DNA from: Candidatus Scalindua rubra
Lineage (GTDB): Bacteria; Planctomycetota; Brocadiia; Brocadiales; Scalinduaceae
Direction of reading: 5' to 3'
Length of the DNA: 36,136 nucleotides
NCBI GenBank assembly: GCA_001723765.1
Contig: MAYW01000031.1
Location: 1-36,136, forward strand
The notes under the pieces were generated by a model. It worked only from the letters and a program-made list of their open reading frames with translations. It searched no databases and was not told the origin of the DNA. This document shows positions 18,319 through 25,930 of this stretch, in pieces. Position 1 is the first letter of the stretch. Each line of letters begins with the position of its first letter. The position numbers and the translations under genes were made by a program.

Positions 18319-19107
18319 TTGATTAATAATTTTTCTAATTTAGTAAAACTGATGGAGAAACTCAGAAGTAAAGGAGGGTGTCCTTGGGATAAAGAACAGA
18401 CACACGAATCACTGAAATCCTGTTTGATAGAAGAAGTGTATGAGATCGTTGATGCAGTAGACTCGAAAAATTCTGAACTATTGAAGGAAGAACTTGCAGA
18501 TATGTTTTTTTTGATAATTTTTTATTGCCAAATAGCTGATGATAGCAAAATTTTTAATCTTAATAACGTATTGGAAGTCTGTTTGGAAAAGATGACCAGA
18601 AGGCATCCACATGTTTTTGGCGACAAAACTGTAGATGATGCAAGTGAAGCCCTAACCCAATGGCATGAGATAAAGAGAAGAGAGGTAAATACAAAACAAA
18701 AAGGCAAAATCAATAAAAATGAATCAATCGTAGATAATATTCCAAAGCACCTGCCAGCATTGCAAAAGGCGCAAAAACTTCAGAAAAAAGTTGCGCGCGT
18801 AGGTTTTGATTGGGAGGTAATAGAAGATGTTATAAAAAAAGTTGATGAAGAGTTAGAAGAAGTTAAGGTCGCAATCATCAAGAAAGAAAAAGAGCAAATA
18901 GCTGAAGAAATAGGCGATTTGCTATTCGCGGTAGTGAATCTTTCAAGATTTCTTAAATTAGATTCAGAAGATTTACTACGGAGGAGCATTTCTAAATTTA
19001 TAGATAGGTTTAAGAAGGTAGAAACTCACCTTATAACAACAGGTAAAAATATAGAAGCGTGTTCTTTAAAAGAATTGGATGATATATGGAACAAAATAAA
19101 AGTTTAG
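18319..19107 (+). CDS. mazG: MazG nucleoside triphosphate pyrophosphohydrolase
   Basis: A 262-residue all-alpha NTP-PPase with two MazG repeats. The first has GGCPWDKEQTHESLKSCLIEEVYE and EELADMFFLI (metal-binding EExxE and ExxD); the second has EELEEVK and EEIGDLLFAVVNLSRFL. MazG removes pyrophosphate from (d)NTPs, housecleaning non-canonical nucleotides. Length is that of E. coli MazG. The likely start is TTG 18319 with AAAGGA about 12 bases upstream; an ATG at 18309 runs into an early stop, and ATG 18352 would cut the N-terminus. Confidence 0.93.
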   Translation: MINNFSNLVKLMEKLRSKGGCPWDKEQTHESLKSCLIEEVYEIVDAVDSKNSELLKEELADMFFLIIFYCQIADDSKIFNLNNVLEVCLEKMTRRHPHVFGDKTVDDASEALTQWHEIKRREVNTKQKGKINKNESIVDNIPKHLPALQKAQKLQKKVARVGFDWEVIEDVIKKVDEELEEVKVAIIKKEKEQIAEEIGDLLFAVVNLSRFLKLDSEDLLRRSISKFIDRFKKVETHLITTGKNIEACSLKELDDIWNKIKV

Positions 19108-19250
19108 GGGATGTTTAGAAAGGAAAATATTGTTGGTTTATTATGGGGTTGTAGTTGTGTAATTGTCAAATTTTACTAAATCAGCCAAATTGATTGTATT
19201 CGTATTTAAAAATTAATTAAAGATTTATGTATATTATTAGCATAATTTTG

Positions 19251-19280
19251 TTGACTTTCAGGGGGATACTGCAATATAAT
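19251..19280 (+). promoter_or_regulatory. Sigma-70-like promoter, no gene nearby
   Basis: TTGACT (19251-19256) and TATAAT (19275-19280) with an 18-base spacer. The nearest plus-strand gene begins almost 590 bases later, so it may express a leader or a small RNA, or be a chance match. Confidence 0.5.
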
Positions 19281-19419
19281 TCGCATCCATAAGAGAAGAA
19301 GTTATACTCACCCACCTGTAGGCATAGATGGCTAAAACATTACGCAATTACCATATTTTTGCTCGACTGTTGTAAGCTGTGTTATAGTTTTATGTTAAGT
19401 AAGATATGTTCTCTCCAGA

Positions 19420-19434
19420 GGCAGATTTGCGCCA
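19420..19434. promoter_or_regulatory. Putative enhancer (activator) site of the first amt
   Basis: GGCAGATTTGCGCCA, an imperfect dyad. It differs at 2 of 15 positions from the site at 21993-22007, and both end exactly 102 nt before the first G of the -24 GG in their sigma-54 promoters. This is the position expected for a bacterial enhancer-binding protein such as NtrC, but it is not a clear NtrC consensus. Confidence 0.55.
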
Positions 19435-19534
19435 GAATTTGTAAAGTTTAGAATAAATGGTTTGAATTATAATATTGTAGTAAATGGCTGCATGTAGCGG
19501 TCTTATGGCTGCCATTTCTTTTTTATGTATGTTT

Positions 19535-19550
19535 TGGTATGTCCGTTGCA
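19535..19550 (+). promoter_or_regulatory. Sigma-54 promoter of the first amt
   Basis: TGGTATGTCCGTTGCA matches TGGYAYRNNNNTTGCW at every defined position, with the -24 GG at 19536-19537 and the -12 GC at 19548-19549, ten bases between. Predicted start about 19561, giving a ~305-base leader before the amt ATG. Confidence 0.8.
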
Positions 19551-19865
19551 ATAATTTTCTTTTTAAAATATTTTAAGACGTTAAATGATATTTTGAAAAG
19601 TTTGAAGATTAATTAGAACTTTATTTTAAACATATATGTTCCCGGATATGCAAATTCCTGATATAAGTACATATCGTAAAGTAAATTCCTACCAGAAAGT
19701 ATCATCAATTTACGTTTCAGAAAGGACATGTTTCTCTTTTTTTGCAACATTGTGTACTTTCGTTGAAAAGTTCATTACCATCACAAGGCTATTCGATCAA
19801 TTAGCCTATTTCTTTCCTAATTTACTTCTTGCAAAAGTAAAAAATTATAGAAAGGAGGTAAGTAT

Positions 19866-21254
19866 ATGCATTTTAAGTTGAAGAATGTATTGTTGTATTT
19901 GCTGATTGCTGGTTTTACTGTTTTCTTATTGTTTGGCATTTCGGAGGCAGCAGATCCAACAGGTGATAAGACTTTTTCACTGGATCTTAGGGGTATAAAT
20001 TTATCCAGTAGCTTTACGTGGATATTGGTATGTGGTTTTATGATATGGTTCATGCAGGTAGGTTTTGCAATGTTAGGCGGTTTATTACCAGCCAAGAATA
20101 TGCTGAGTTATATGACCCACTGCTTTATTGCCACAACACTTGGTGTAATTATATACTGGTTTGTAGGTTTTGGAGTAATGTTTGGAGGATTTGAATTCCT
20201 GGGAGAACAAGTGGGAAAAGGCAATTCATTTATGGGTCTGAGCGGTTTTATGTTATTGGGTGATGCATATGACGTTAGGACAATATTATTATTTATATTT
20301 CAGGCATGTATAGCAACATTTATCGGTAGTATAATTGCCGGTGCGATTGCTGAGAGGATGAAACTCTGCTCCTATGTGCTTATGTTTTTCTTTGTTTATA
20401 TATTTATTTATCCCGTATATGGTCATTGGATATGGGGAGAAGGATGGCTGTGGAGTCTCCCATATGGTGTTGGTGTAAGGGATTTTGCAGGATCAGGAGT
20501 TGTGCATGCTATTGGAGGAACTGTAGGTTTTGTTGGCGCTTGTTTCCTGGGACCAAGAGCAGGTAGATACAACGAGGATGGTACAACTAACAGTATACCC
20601 GGGCATAATGTAGGTTATATGATATTAGGAACGATAGTCCTTGCAGTCGGTTGGTTGTTTTATGATGCCGGAGGTACTATGGCTGCAGGAGATTTAAGAA
20701 CCTCTGTAATAGCGGCAAATACTTGTCTTTCTGGTTCAATTGGAGCCGTTACTGTGTTATTCGTTACTTACCTTCTCACTGGTCATACTGATGTTGGTGA
20801 AGCATGTAATGGCGCTCTGGCTGGCCTGGTTGCTATTTCAGCGCCATGTGCTTATGTTGCGCCGTGGGCTGCAGTTCTGATAGGATTCCTGGGATCCCTA
20901 ATATATTTATTTTCTGTATGGCTTATTGCAAACAAGTTCAAAGTTGACGATCCACTTGGTGCATGTTCAGTTCATGGAACAAATGGATTCTGGGGATTGA
21001 TTGCCATAGGTATTTTTGCCGATGGTTCGTATGGTGGAGTTCATGGTGTAATAACTGGACATTTCGGACAGTTGGCTGCACAGCTTATTGCATGTGTAGT
21101 CGCCTTTGCTTGGGCTGGTGGATTAGCATACATAGTGTTCACTCTGATCGGTGGTATAGGTAAGAATGATTCAAAGATGAGGGTGGCGGAAAATGTAGAG
21201 AAAGAAGGTCTAGACGAACACATTCATGGTACTTCATGCTATCCCGCTCAATAA
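19866..21254 (+). CDS. amt: Ammonium transporter (Amt), divergent
   Basis: A 462-residue membrane protein with an N-terminal signal peptide (about 1-28) and about 11 helices. The twin-histidine pore is present in GVVHAIGG and CSVHGTNGFWG, and the recruiting aspartate in VRDFAG. By alignment by eye, the two Phe-gate residues of E. coli AmtB are replaced: FQACIAT has Ile in place of F107 and GWLFYDAG has Tyr in place of F215. It may be a transporter of changed kinetics or a sensor. The C-terminus ends GLDEHIHGTSCYP, a variant of the usual GLD..EHG motif. A strong AAAGGAGGT precedes ATG 19866, and a sigma-54 promoter lies upstream. Confidence 0.93.
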   Translation: MHFKLKNVLLYLLIAGFTVFLLFGISEAADPTGDKTFSLDLRGINLSSSFTWILVCGFMIWFMQVGFAMLGGLLPAKNMLSYMTHCFIATTLGVIIYWFVGFGVMFGGFEFLGEQVGKGNSFMGLSGFMLLGDAYDVRTILLFIFQACIATFIGSIIAGAIAERMKLCSYVLMFFFVYIFIYPVYGHWIWGEGWLWSLPYGVGVRDFAGSGVVHAIGGTVGFVGACFLGPRAGRYNEDGTTNSIPGHNVGYMILGTIVLAVGWLFYDAGGTMAAGDLRTSVIAANTCLSGSIGAVTVLFVTYLLTGHTDVGEACNGALAGLVAISAPCAYVAPWAAVLIGFLGSLIYLFSVWLIANKFKVDDPLGACSVHGTNGFWGLIAIGIFADGSYGGVHGVITGHFGQLAAQLIACVVAFAWAGGLAYIVFTLIGGIGKNDSKMRVAENVEKEGLDEHIHGTSCYPAQ

Positions 21255-21363
21255 GATGTACAAAATGCTTGTGTTTGTGTGCAAAAGCATTGTAATGTTT
21301 AAGAGTAATATTTTTAACCTAAATTAATTTGTCTGTGTCCAACTAAACAGTGGGGTCGGGCAG

Positions 21364-21398
21364 GTAGTCGCCCGCCAATATATGCGGCGGGTGACTAC
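21364..21398. repeat. GC-rich hairpin
   Basis: Thirteen-base arms with one mismatch (GTAGTCGCCCGCC and GGCGGGTGACTAC) around a 9-base loop, about 110 bases after the amt stop. A TTTTT run does not follow directly, so I do not call it a terminator. Confidence 0.6.
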
Positions 21399-21992
21399 AA
21401 CAGATTTTTCAGATTTATTTGTGACAGGTTCTGGTAATAATCGTTCTGTAAGATTTAAGTATTAAGGCCTCGAATGTTTTGAATTCTCTTCATTGTTTCG
21501 GTTGATTTTCAGATTCAGTTTTGTACTGATTTCTTGAGAATACTGAAACCCCACCTTTTAAAAAAATAGTGAAAAGACCCCAAAACCGTTTTTTTAGACG
21601 GCAGGTGGCACAGTATAATACGCCAAAATCATACACCCCAACAGGTCGTTTGTAACTCGTCACTCCGTCATACACCTCACGGTAATATGCTGTCTGTCTG
21701 CAGCTTCTGCATTGTTACTAACTTCTATACGAGGATTAGGCTCGCATAGGTAGTATTTGCAACCACTTAGGTATTCCATACTTCAAGGCACACGAAATCC
21801 CTGATCAATGACCCTATCGTTCCCGCTGGAACGTGGGAACGAGGGGGAATTAACGTTTATGTTTTTTTCTCAAATTTTTCTTTGCGTCACTTCACCTGCG
21901 TTCAGCGCAGGCCTTTGCGTCTTTGCTGTGGGCTGAACTATTAACTGAAAAAGAGTAATTATAATACTATAAGTGTTATATATTTTCTAAAT

Positions 21993-22007
21993 GGCAGATA
22001 TACGCCA
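21993..22007. promoter_or_regulatory. Putative enhancer (activator) site of glnK-amt
   Basis: GGCAGATATACGCCA, within the 16-base dyad TGGCNNATATNNGCCA. It is near-identical to 19420-19434 and lies at the same distance (102 nt) from its sigma-54 promoter. Confidence 0.55.
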
Positions 22008-22107
22008 CAGTAAGAATTGCAGAAAACACAGAAAAAGTATTTTATACTTATTGTAAGCTCTAGCTATAACAAGTCTTATGCCAGATCGTTTTTGTTGTTG
22101 CAAGTTT

Positions 22108-22123
22108 TGGTATATTTATTGCT
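22108..22123 (+). promoter_or_regulatory. Sigma-54 promoter of glnK-amt
   Basis: TGGTATATTTATTGCT matches TGGYAYRNNNNTTGCW throughout, with the -24 GG at 22109-22110 and the -12 GC at 22121-22122. Predicted start about 22134, giving a ~240-base leader before glnK. No second sigma-54 site was seen before the second amt. Confidence 0.8.
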
Positions 22124-22375
22124 CTAAGTGAAATACTATTGAATATTTTTTTAGTTTTATAGGAACGCTTAGAAGATTTAAATTTTTTTTCTTTGCAAAA
22201 CATGGTGTATAAGCACAATATATTAAACGTTTGTGACAAGGGCTGAGCAACTACATATTGGGCATCAATATGTGTATTCTATAGAATACCGAACGAAAAG
22301 AGAGGGGGTGTAATTTTAAAATTATACATTAAACATATGTTGTCTTTTTAAAATGATTAAAAGGAGGTAATTTTA

Positions 22376-22714
22376 ATGAAAAAAGTTGAAGCGATCTTTA
22401 GGAACGAGAAATTGGGCGCTGTTAAGGAGGCCTTAAAAAGCATTGGAGTAGCTGGTGTGACCGTTACAGAGGTTAGGGGTCACGGTAAGCAGAAGGGTAT
22501 AACTGAAGTTTATCGTGGCAGATCGTATTCTGTAGATTTGATAACAAAGATTAAGGTTGAAGTAATTGCCGAAGATAAAGATGTAAAGAAGATAACAGAT
22601 ACTATTGTAGATGCTGCCAGGACCGGTAGTATCGGGGACGGAAAGATATTTGTTTCCGGAGTTGAGGATATTATACGAATAAGGACTGGAGAGTCAGGAG
22701 ATAAAGCTATTTAA
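22376..22714 (+). CDS. glnK: P-II nitrogen regulatory protein, GlnK/GlnB type
   Basis: A 112-residue P-II signal protein. P-II trimers sense 2-oxoglutarate and ATP/ADP, and GlnK docks on AmtB to block ammonium uptake. The T-loop reads GKQKGITEVYRGRSYSVDL, with the modifiable tyrosine conserved at Y51. The adenylate-binding C-terminal block TGSIGDGKIFV and IRIRTGE are intact. GGAGG precedes ATG 22376. It is 74 bases upstream of an amt gene on the same strand, as in the classical glnK-amtB pair, and probably shares the sigma-54 promoter at 22108. Confidence 0.97.
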   Translation: MKKVEAIFRNEKLGAVKEALKSIGVAGVTVTEVRGHGKQKGITEVYRGRSYSVDLITKIKVEVIAEDKDVKKITDTIVDAARTGSIGDGKIFVSGVEDIIRIRTGESGDKAI

Positions 22715-22788
22715 AGTTTTAAAGATTTGGGCAATTTAATAATATATAGTAAAAACTTTTTTTGATTGTTTAGAAGGAGGTTAAACGA

Positions 22789-24120
22789 ATGAAAAAACTT
22801 GGTTTTCTATTTGTCTTGGTGTTTTTTCTGATGATGGTAACATCATCTATGGCATGGGCAGGCGAAGGCGCTATTGATACTGGCGATAACGCCTGGATAC
22901 TTGCCTCTGCTGCTTTAGTCCTCCTCATGACTCCCGGTCTCTGTTTATTTTATGGAGGGATTTGTTCTGTAAAAAATATAGTCAATATGCTTATGATGGT
23001 ATTCATAACTATTGCCATTATAAGTGTTCAGTGGATATTATGGGGCTATAGCTTGTCCTTTGCAGATGGGAACTGGATGATTGGGGGCCTTTCTAAAGTT
23101 GGTCTAATGGGGATAACACCGGATTCTGTTTCCGGTACAATACCTGAATATACATTTATGATCTTCCAGTGTATGTTTGCCGTTATCACGCCAGCCCTGG
23201 TATTGGGCGCTGTTGAAGGCCGTATGAAATTTGGCGCGGCGTTACTCTTTGTGCCTCTTTTTGCAACTGCCGTGTATAATCCTATTTGCCATTGGCAATG
23301 GGGAGGTGGATGGATGGGCAACTTTGGTGTCTTGGACTTTGCTGGCGGACTGGTTGTGCACGTATGTTGTGGCGCCGGAGCGCTTACGCTTGCCGTAATG
23401 CTTGGCCCCCGTAAGAGGGAAAACGTAAAGCCTCCTTGTAATCTACCAGCAGTATTATGTGGAACAGGGTTGCTCTGGTTCGGTTGGTTTGGTTTTAATG
23501 GTGGTAGTCAATTAGCTGCCGATGGTAATGCAGCCTTAGCATTTACTGTGACTAATGAAGCGGCTGCTACTGCCACTTTTGTTTGGATGGTTTGCGAGTA
23601 TTTTCATAAGGGCAAACCTACGTTGCTGGGCGCTCTTACGGGTGCTATTGCCGGATTGGCCACAATAACGCCTGCATCCGGCTTTGTTGGGCCTTTGGGC
23701 GCTATACAGATTGGAATTATGGCCGGCGTAGGATGCTACTTTGCTGTTGAGAAATTAAAACCGGCTTTTGGTTATGATGACGCATTGGATGTCGTTGGCG
23801 TGCACGCTATTGGCGGGACAATCGGCACTTTTGCCGCGGGACTCTATGCAACCCAGTTAGCAACAGGTAAAGATGGAGCTTATGGATTTTTCATTGGTTG
23901 GGATATGGCCGGTCTCGGTCAACTGGGTATACAGTGTGTGGGTATTGCAGCTACATGGGCATATACTGTTGCTGTGTGCATTATAATTGGTTTAGTTATC
24001 AAATATACTATTGGGTTAAGGACTACTGAAGAACAAGAAGATACCGGACTTGATATTACGCAACATGGTGAGATGGGCTATCACTTAGAATTAGAGACTG
24101 TAGGCACACTGAAGAGATAA
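22789..24120 (+). CDS. amt: Ammonium transporter (Amt/AmtB)
   Basis: A 443-residue inner-membrane ammonium channel with a cleavable signal peptide (about 1-24) and about 11 helices. The Phe gate is conserved (FQCMFAVI and GWFGFNGGS), as are the twin histidines (GLVVHVCCG and VGVHAIGG) and the DFAGG aspartate. The C-terminal tail has GLDITQHGEMGY, the segment that interacts with P-II. It starts 74 bases after glnK behind an AGGAGG ribosome binding site and ends at a terminator. This is the canonical member of the two transporters in the region. Confidence 0.96.
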   Translation: MKKLGFLFVLVFFLMMVTSSMAWAGEGAIDTGDNAWILASAALVLLMTPGLCLFYGGICSVKNIVNMLMMVFITIAIISVQWILWGYSLSFADGNWMIGGLSKVGLMGITPDSVSGTIPEYTFMIFQCMFAVITPALVLGAVEGRMKFGAALLFVPLFATAVYNPICHWQWGGGWMGNFGVLDFAGGLVVHVCCGAGALTLAVMLGPRKRENVKPPCNLPAVLCGTGLLWFGWFGFNGGSQLAADGNAALAFTVTNEAAATATFVWMVCEYFHKGKPTLLGALTGAIAGLATITPASGFVGPLGAIQIGIMAGVGCYFAVEKLKPAFGYDDALDVVGVHAIGGTIGTFAAGLYATQLATGKDGAYGFFIGWDMAGLGQLGIQCVGIAATWAYTVAVCIIIGLVIKYTIGLRTTEEQEDTGLDITQHGEMGYHLELETVGTLKR

Positions 24121-24203
24121 ATTAATAATAGTTGAACTTTTAACTCATTGATCTTACCCGCAATAGTTAATGACGGAGAGATCGATATTTTTATGAATTA
24201 CAA

Positions 24204-24238
24204 GGCGCTGACTGTTTTTTGATAGCCAGCGCCTTTTT
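24204..24238 (+). terminator. Rho-independent terminator of glnK-amt
   Basis: A GGCGCTG stem with CAGCGCC, a long loop of about 16 bases and a run of five T. It sits about 85 bases after the amt stop, between this operon and the minus-strand gene that follows. Confidence 0.65.
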
Positions 24239-24252
24239 CAATTGAAAATTGT

Positions 24253-24756
24253 CTATTGACTTCTTTCTTCTGAAAGAGGTTTAAAACCTCTTAAACTGTA
24301 ATTGCAGACAGGACATCTCCTTATTAAGAAATACAGGACAAAAAGTATGATAGCCCATATTCCTCCGGAGAAAAAGAAAAGTACAATATCCGCAAAATTT
24401 AACTTATGAAGCCTCTTTGGGATGACAATTTTTTCGCAATAAGGACAAACTAGTTTTCGGGGATGTCTTGCCGGTGAATGGACTGTAACAACTTCTCTTA
24501 TTTTTCTAACAGGTATTATGCCCATTATTTTTTCTCTTCCAAGCCAGTTGTCTTCCATTTTAAGATTTGTAGACTTAAACTGCTTAATATTGCCGCAAAT
24601 TAATCTGAACTTCCTTGCTGCAAACAAGTCTATACGGAAGCCTTTTGGGACTTCTAACCCATAATATTTCTCTAAAAGAAAATGTTCCGGATCTTTAACT
24701 ATATCTAATACTCTTTCCAGATTTCTTCCAATATTATCTACTAATATATTTCCCAT
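24253..24756 (-). CDS. Zinc-ribbon membrane protein, function unknown
   Basis: A 167-residue protein. The C-terminal part has two CxxC pairs (CPYC and CPVC) separated by a membrane helix (about 122-145), which suggests a split zinc ribbon around the membrane. The N-terminal 100 residues are a soluble domain I do not recognise. It begins at ATG 24756 and overlaps the short upstream frame by 16 bases. There is no clear ribosome binding site. No family name is assigned. Confidence 0.6.
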   Translation of the reverse strand: MGNILVDNIGRNLERVLDIVKDPEHFLLEKYYGLEVPKGFRIDLFAARKFRLICGNIKQFKSTNLKMEDNWLGREKIMGIIPVRKIREVVTVHSPARHPRKLVCPYCEKIVIPKRLHKLNFADIVLFFFSGGIWAIILFVLYFLIRRCPVCNYSLRGFKPLSEERSQ

Positions 24757-24884
24757 AAGTCTTTAAAATTTTTTCTTGCGATTGAATCGGATAAAATTAT
24801 TTTCCCGTCAGCTTCATTTCCAATATAACAAATTTGCAGAGTAATAACTTTTCCGTTTTCTATTGACCGTTTAATATAGCTCAT
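24741..24884 (-). CDS. Short hypothetical protein
   Basis: Begins at an ATG (24884-24882) and encodes 47 residues starting MSYIKRSIENGKVITLQICY. A TTG at 24923 would add 13 residues. It overlaps the zinc-ribbon gene. The AAGGAG ribosome binding site and the ATG lie in opposite arms of the hairpin at 24883-24912. The opening resembles the start of WYL-like domains, but it is too short to assign. It could be the displaced N-terminus of the next gene, though no single homopolymer change joins the frames. Confidence 0.4.
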   Translation of the reverse strand: MSYIKRSIENGKVITLQICYIGNEADGKIILSDSIARKNFKDLWEIY

Positions 24885-24912
24885 ATGTAAGGGTTTTTTA
24901 CTCCTTACATAT
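24883..24912 (-). promoter_or_regulatory. Hairpin enclosing a ribosome binding site and start codon
   Basis: Perfect 10-base arms ATATGTAAGG and CCTTACATAT around a 10-base loop. On the minus-strand transcript the Shine-Dalgarno AAGGAG begins in one arm and the ATG lies at the edge of the other, so folding could hide both from the ribosome. Function is inferred from geometry only. Confidence 0.45.
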
Positions 24913-24923
24913 AAGAAATGCAA

Positions 24924-25254
24924 GATTTTATCACAAATAATTCAAAACCAGAAATGCCGTATTGATAAGGGCTTTAGGCTTTCAGCCACGATGTAATCTC
25001 TGTAGGTGATAAAACTTGGCAGGAATTGTTTAGTAACAAAACTGTGGAATAATAAAATGTTTTTGATAATGTCATCTTTCAAAGCTGAGCTTAGCTCACG
25101 TCGAATATGAGTTTAAGTAACAACCTCTCTGAGTCGTAGACCGGTTGATCCAAAATCAAACAGCTTTATAATTTAACTATTTTTAAGGGAAAGCCTGCCC
25201 TGGTGCGATCCGCCCTGCGGTCTGGGCCAGGGTTTGAAAACCGTAGGTTTTCAT
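24924..25254. other. Intergenic region before the toxin-antitoxin pair
   Basis: Contains the GCTGAGCTTAGCTC repeat at 25084-25097 and GC-rich fragments near 25195-25235 (CCTGGTGCG...GGCCAGGG) that can form a hairpin. No gene is supported. Confidence 0.55.
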
Positions 25255-25283
25255 TTGACAACCTGGACGAACCAGAATAAACG
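25255..25283 (+). promoter_or_regulatory. Candidate promoter of the toxin-antitoxin pair
   Basis: TTGACA (25255-25260), 17 bases, then a weak TAAACG. It overlaps the left arm of the inverted repeat at 25259-25321, so repressor binding to the arms could shut it off, as type II antitoxins commonly do. Confidence 0.4.
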
Positions 25284-25321
25284 AAATATTTAACCTTCTT
25301 GGTTCTGGCTTGTCCAGGTTG
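25259..25321. repeat. 19-base inverted repeat upstream of the toxin-antitoxin pair
   Basis: Left arm 25259-25277 (CAACCTGGACGAACCAGAA) and right arm 25303-25321 match at 17 of 19 positions. The right arm ends directly before the GGGAGG ribosome binding site. The reverse complement of the right arm also occurs near 11733 (AACCTGGACAAGCCAG), so it may be a dispersed repeat rather than a dedicated operator. Confidence 0.6.
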
Positions 25322-25335
25322 GGGAGGTATTAATA

Positions 25336-25554
25336 ATGACCACAGCTGTTAGAGTTTCTGATAAACTGGTTAGTGAAGCCAAATTATATTCAAAGATTGA
25401 TAGCCGTTCTGTAACCGGGCAAATTGAACATTGGGCAAAAATCGGGAAGTGTGCTGAGGAAAACCCTGATTTAACATACAGCCTGATCAAGGAAATCCTA
25501 ATAGGGTTGGAAGAGCTGAAACAAGGGGAATGCTCAGAATACAAATTTGGATAA
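25336..25554 (+). CDS. ParD-like antitoxin of a type II toxin-antitoxin pair
   Basis: A 72-residue protein. The opening TTAVRVSDKLVSEAKLYSK is of the ribbon-helix-helix type, and SVTGQIEHWAKIGKCAEENPDL matches the ParD-like antitoxin family. It would bind the operator as a dimer and neutralise the next gene product. It is preceded by GGGAGG, and its stop is 6 bases before the toxin start. Confidence 0.8.
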   Translation: MTTAVRVSDKLVSEAKLYSKIDSRSVTGQIEHWAKIGKCAEENPDLTYSLIKEILIGLEELKQGECSEYKFG

Positions 25555-25560
25555 AAATCT

Positions 25561-25851
25561 ATGAAGGTTATTCAATCACGTTCTTTCGAAAATAAAGTCA
25601 AAAGATTTACGAGCAAACAAAAGAAAGTTTTAGACAAGCAGATACAAAAAATTTTGGACAACCCCTCTGTTGGCCAGGAAAAAAAAGGAGACCTTCGCGG
25701 GGTTTTTGTTTATAAACTAAAGATCGAAGCTACTCAATATTTGTTATCATACCGGTTTGTTAAAAATGCTCTGGAATTAATCATGATAGGTCCCCACGAG
25801 AATTACTATAGAGAATTGAAAACTTATTTAAAAACCAGATATAAGGGATAA
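25561..25851 (+). CDS. RelE/ParE-type toxin
   Basis: A 96-residue basic protein. VIQSRSFENKVKRFTSKQKKVLDKQIQKIL and GDLRGVFVYKLKIEATQYLLSYRF-type strands, with a final HENYYRELKTYL, follow the RelE/ParE fold. RelE members cut mRNA in the ribosome, ParE members poison gyrase; the sequence alone does not decide. It follows its antitoxin gene by 6 bases. Confidence 0.82.
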   Translation: MKVIQSRSFENKVKRFTSKQKKVLDKQIQKILDNPSVGQEKKGDLRGVFVYKLKIEATQYLLSYRFVKNALELIMIGPHENYYRELKTYLKTRYKG

Positions 25852-25930
25852 CCTAGGGTTAGCGAAAAAACAAGGGGTTGTCTGCTCATTTGACAAACAG
25901 AAACTTTTCTAACTTGGGAAGAAAGAGGGT

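Larger units (their letters stand above)
19108..19865. other. 758-base regulatory region before the first amt gene
   Basis: It contains a sigma-70-like promoter at 19251-19280, a dyad at 19420-19434 and a sigma-54 promoter at 19535-19550. The 81-codon frame at 19636-19881 runs into the amt start, has no ribosome binding site and no recognisable sequence, so I treat it as leader. Confidence 0.6.
21255..22375. other. 1121-base intergenic region before glnK
   Basis: It contains hairpins (GTAGTCGCCCGCC at 21364-21376 with GGCGGGTGACTAC at 21386-21398; CGTTCCC/GGGAACG at 21818-21841), then the enhancer dyad at 21993 and the sigma-54 promoter at 22108. A minus-strand 61-codon frame at 21490-21675 encodes a cysteine- and aromatic-containing peptide but has no clear support as a gene. 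Confidence 0.6.

Noticed and set aside
19636-19881. Possible small protein before the first amt
   Set aside because: No ribosome binding site and it overlaps the amt start; better explained as leader of the sigma-54 transcript.
21490-21675. Minus-strand frame with cysteines and aromatic residues
   Set aside because: It might be a real small gene, but I see no family, partner or convincing start, so it is only noted in the intergenic entry.
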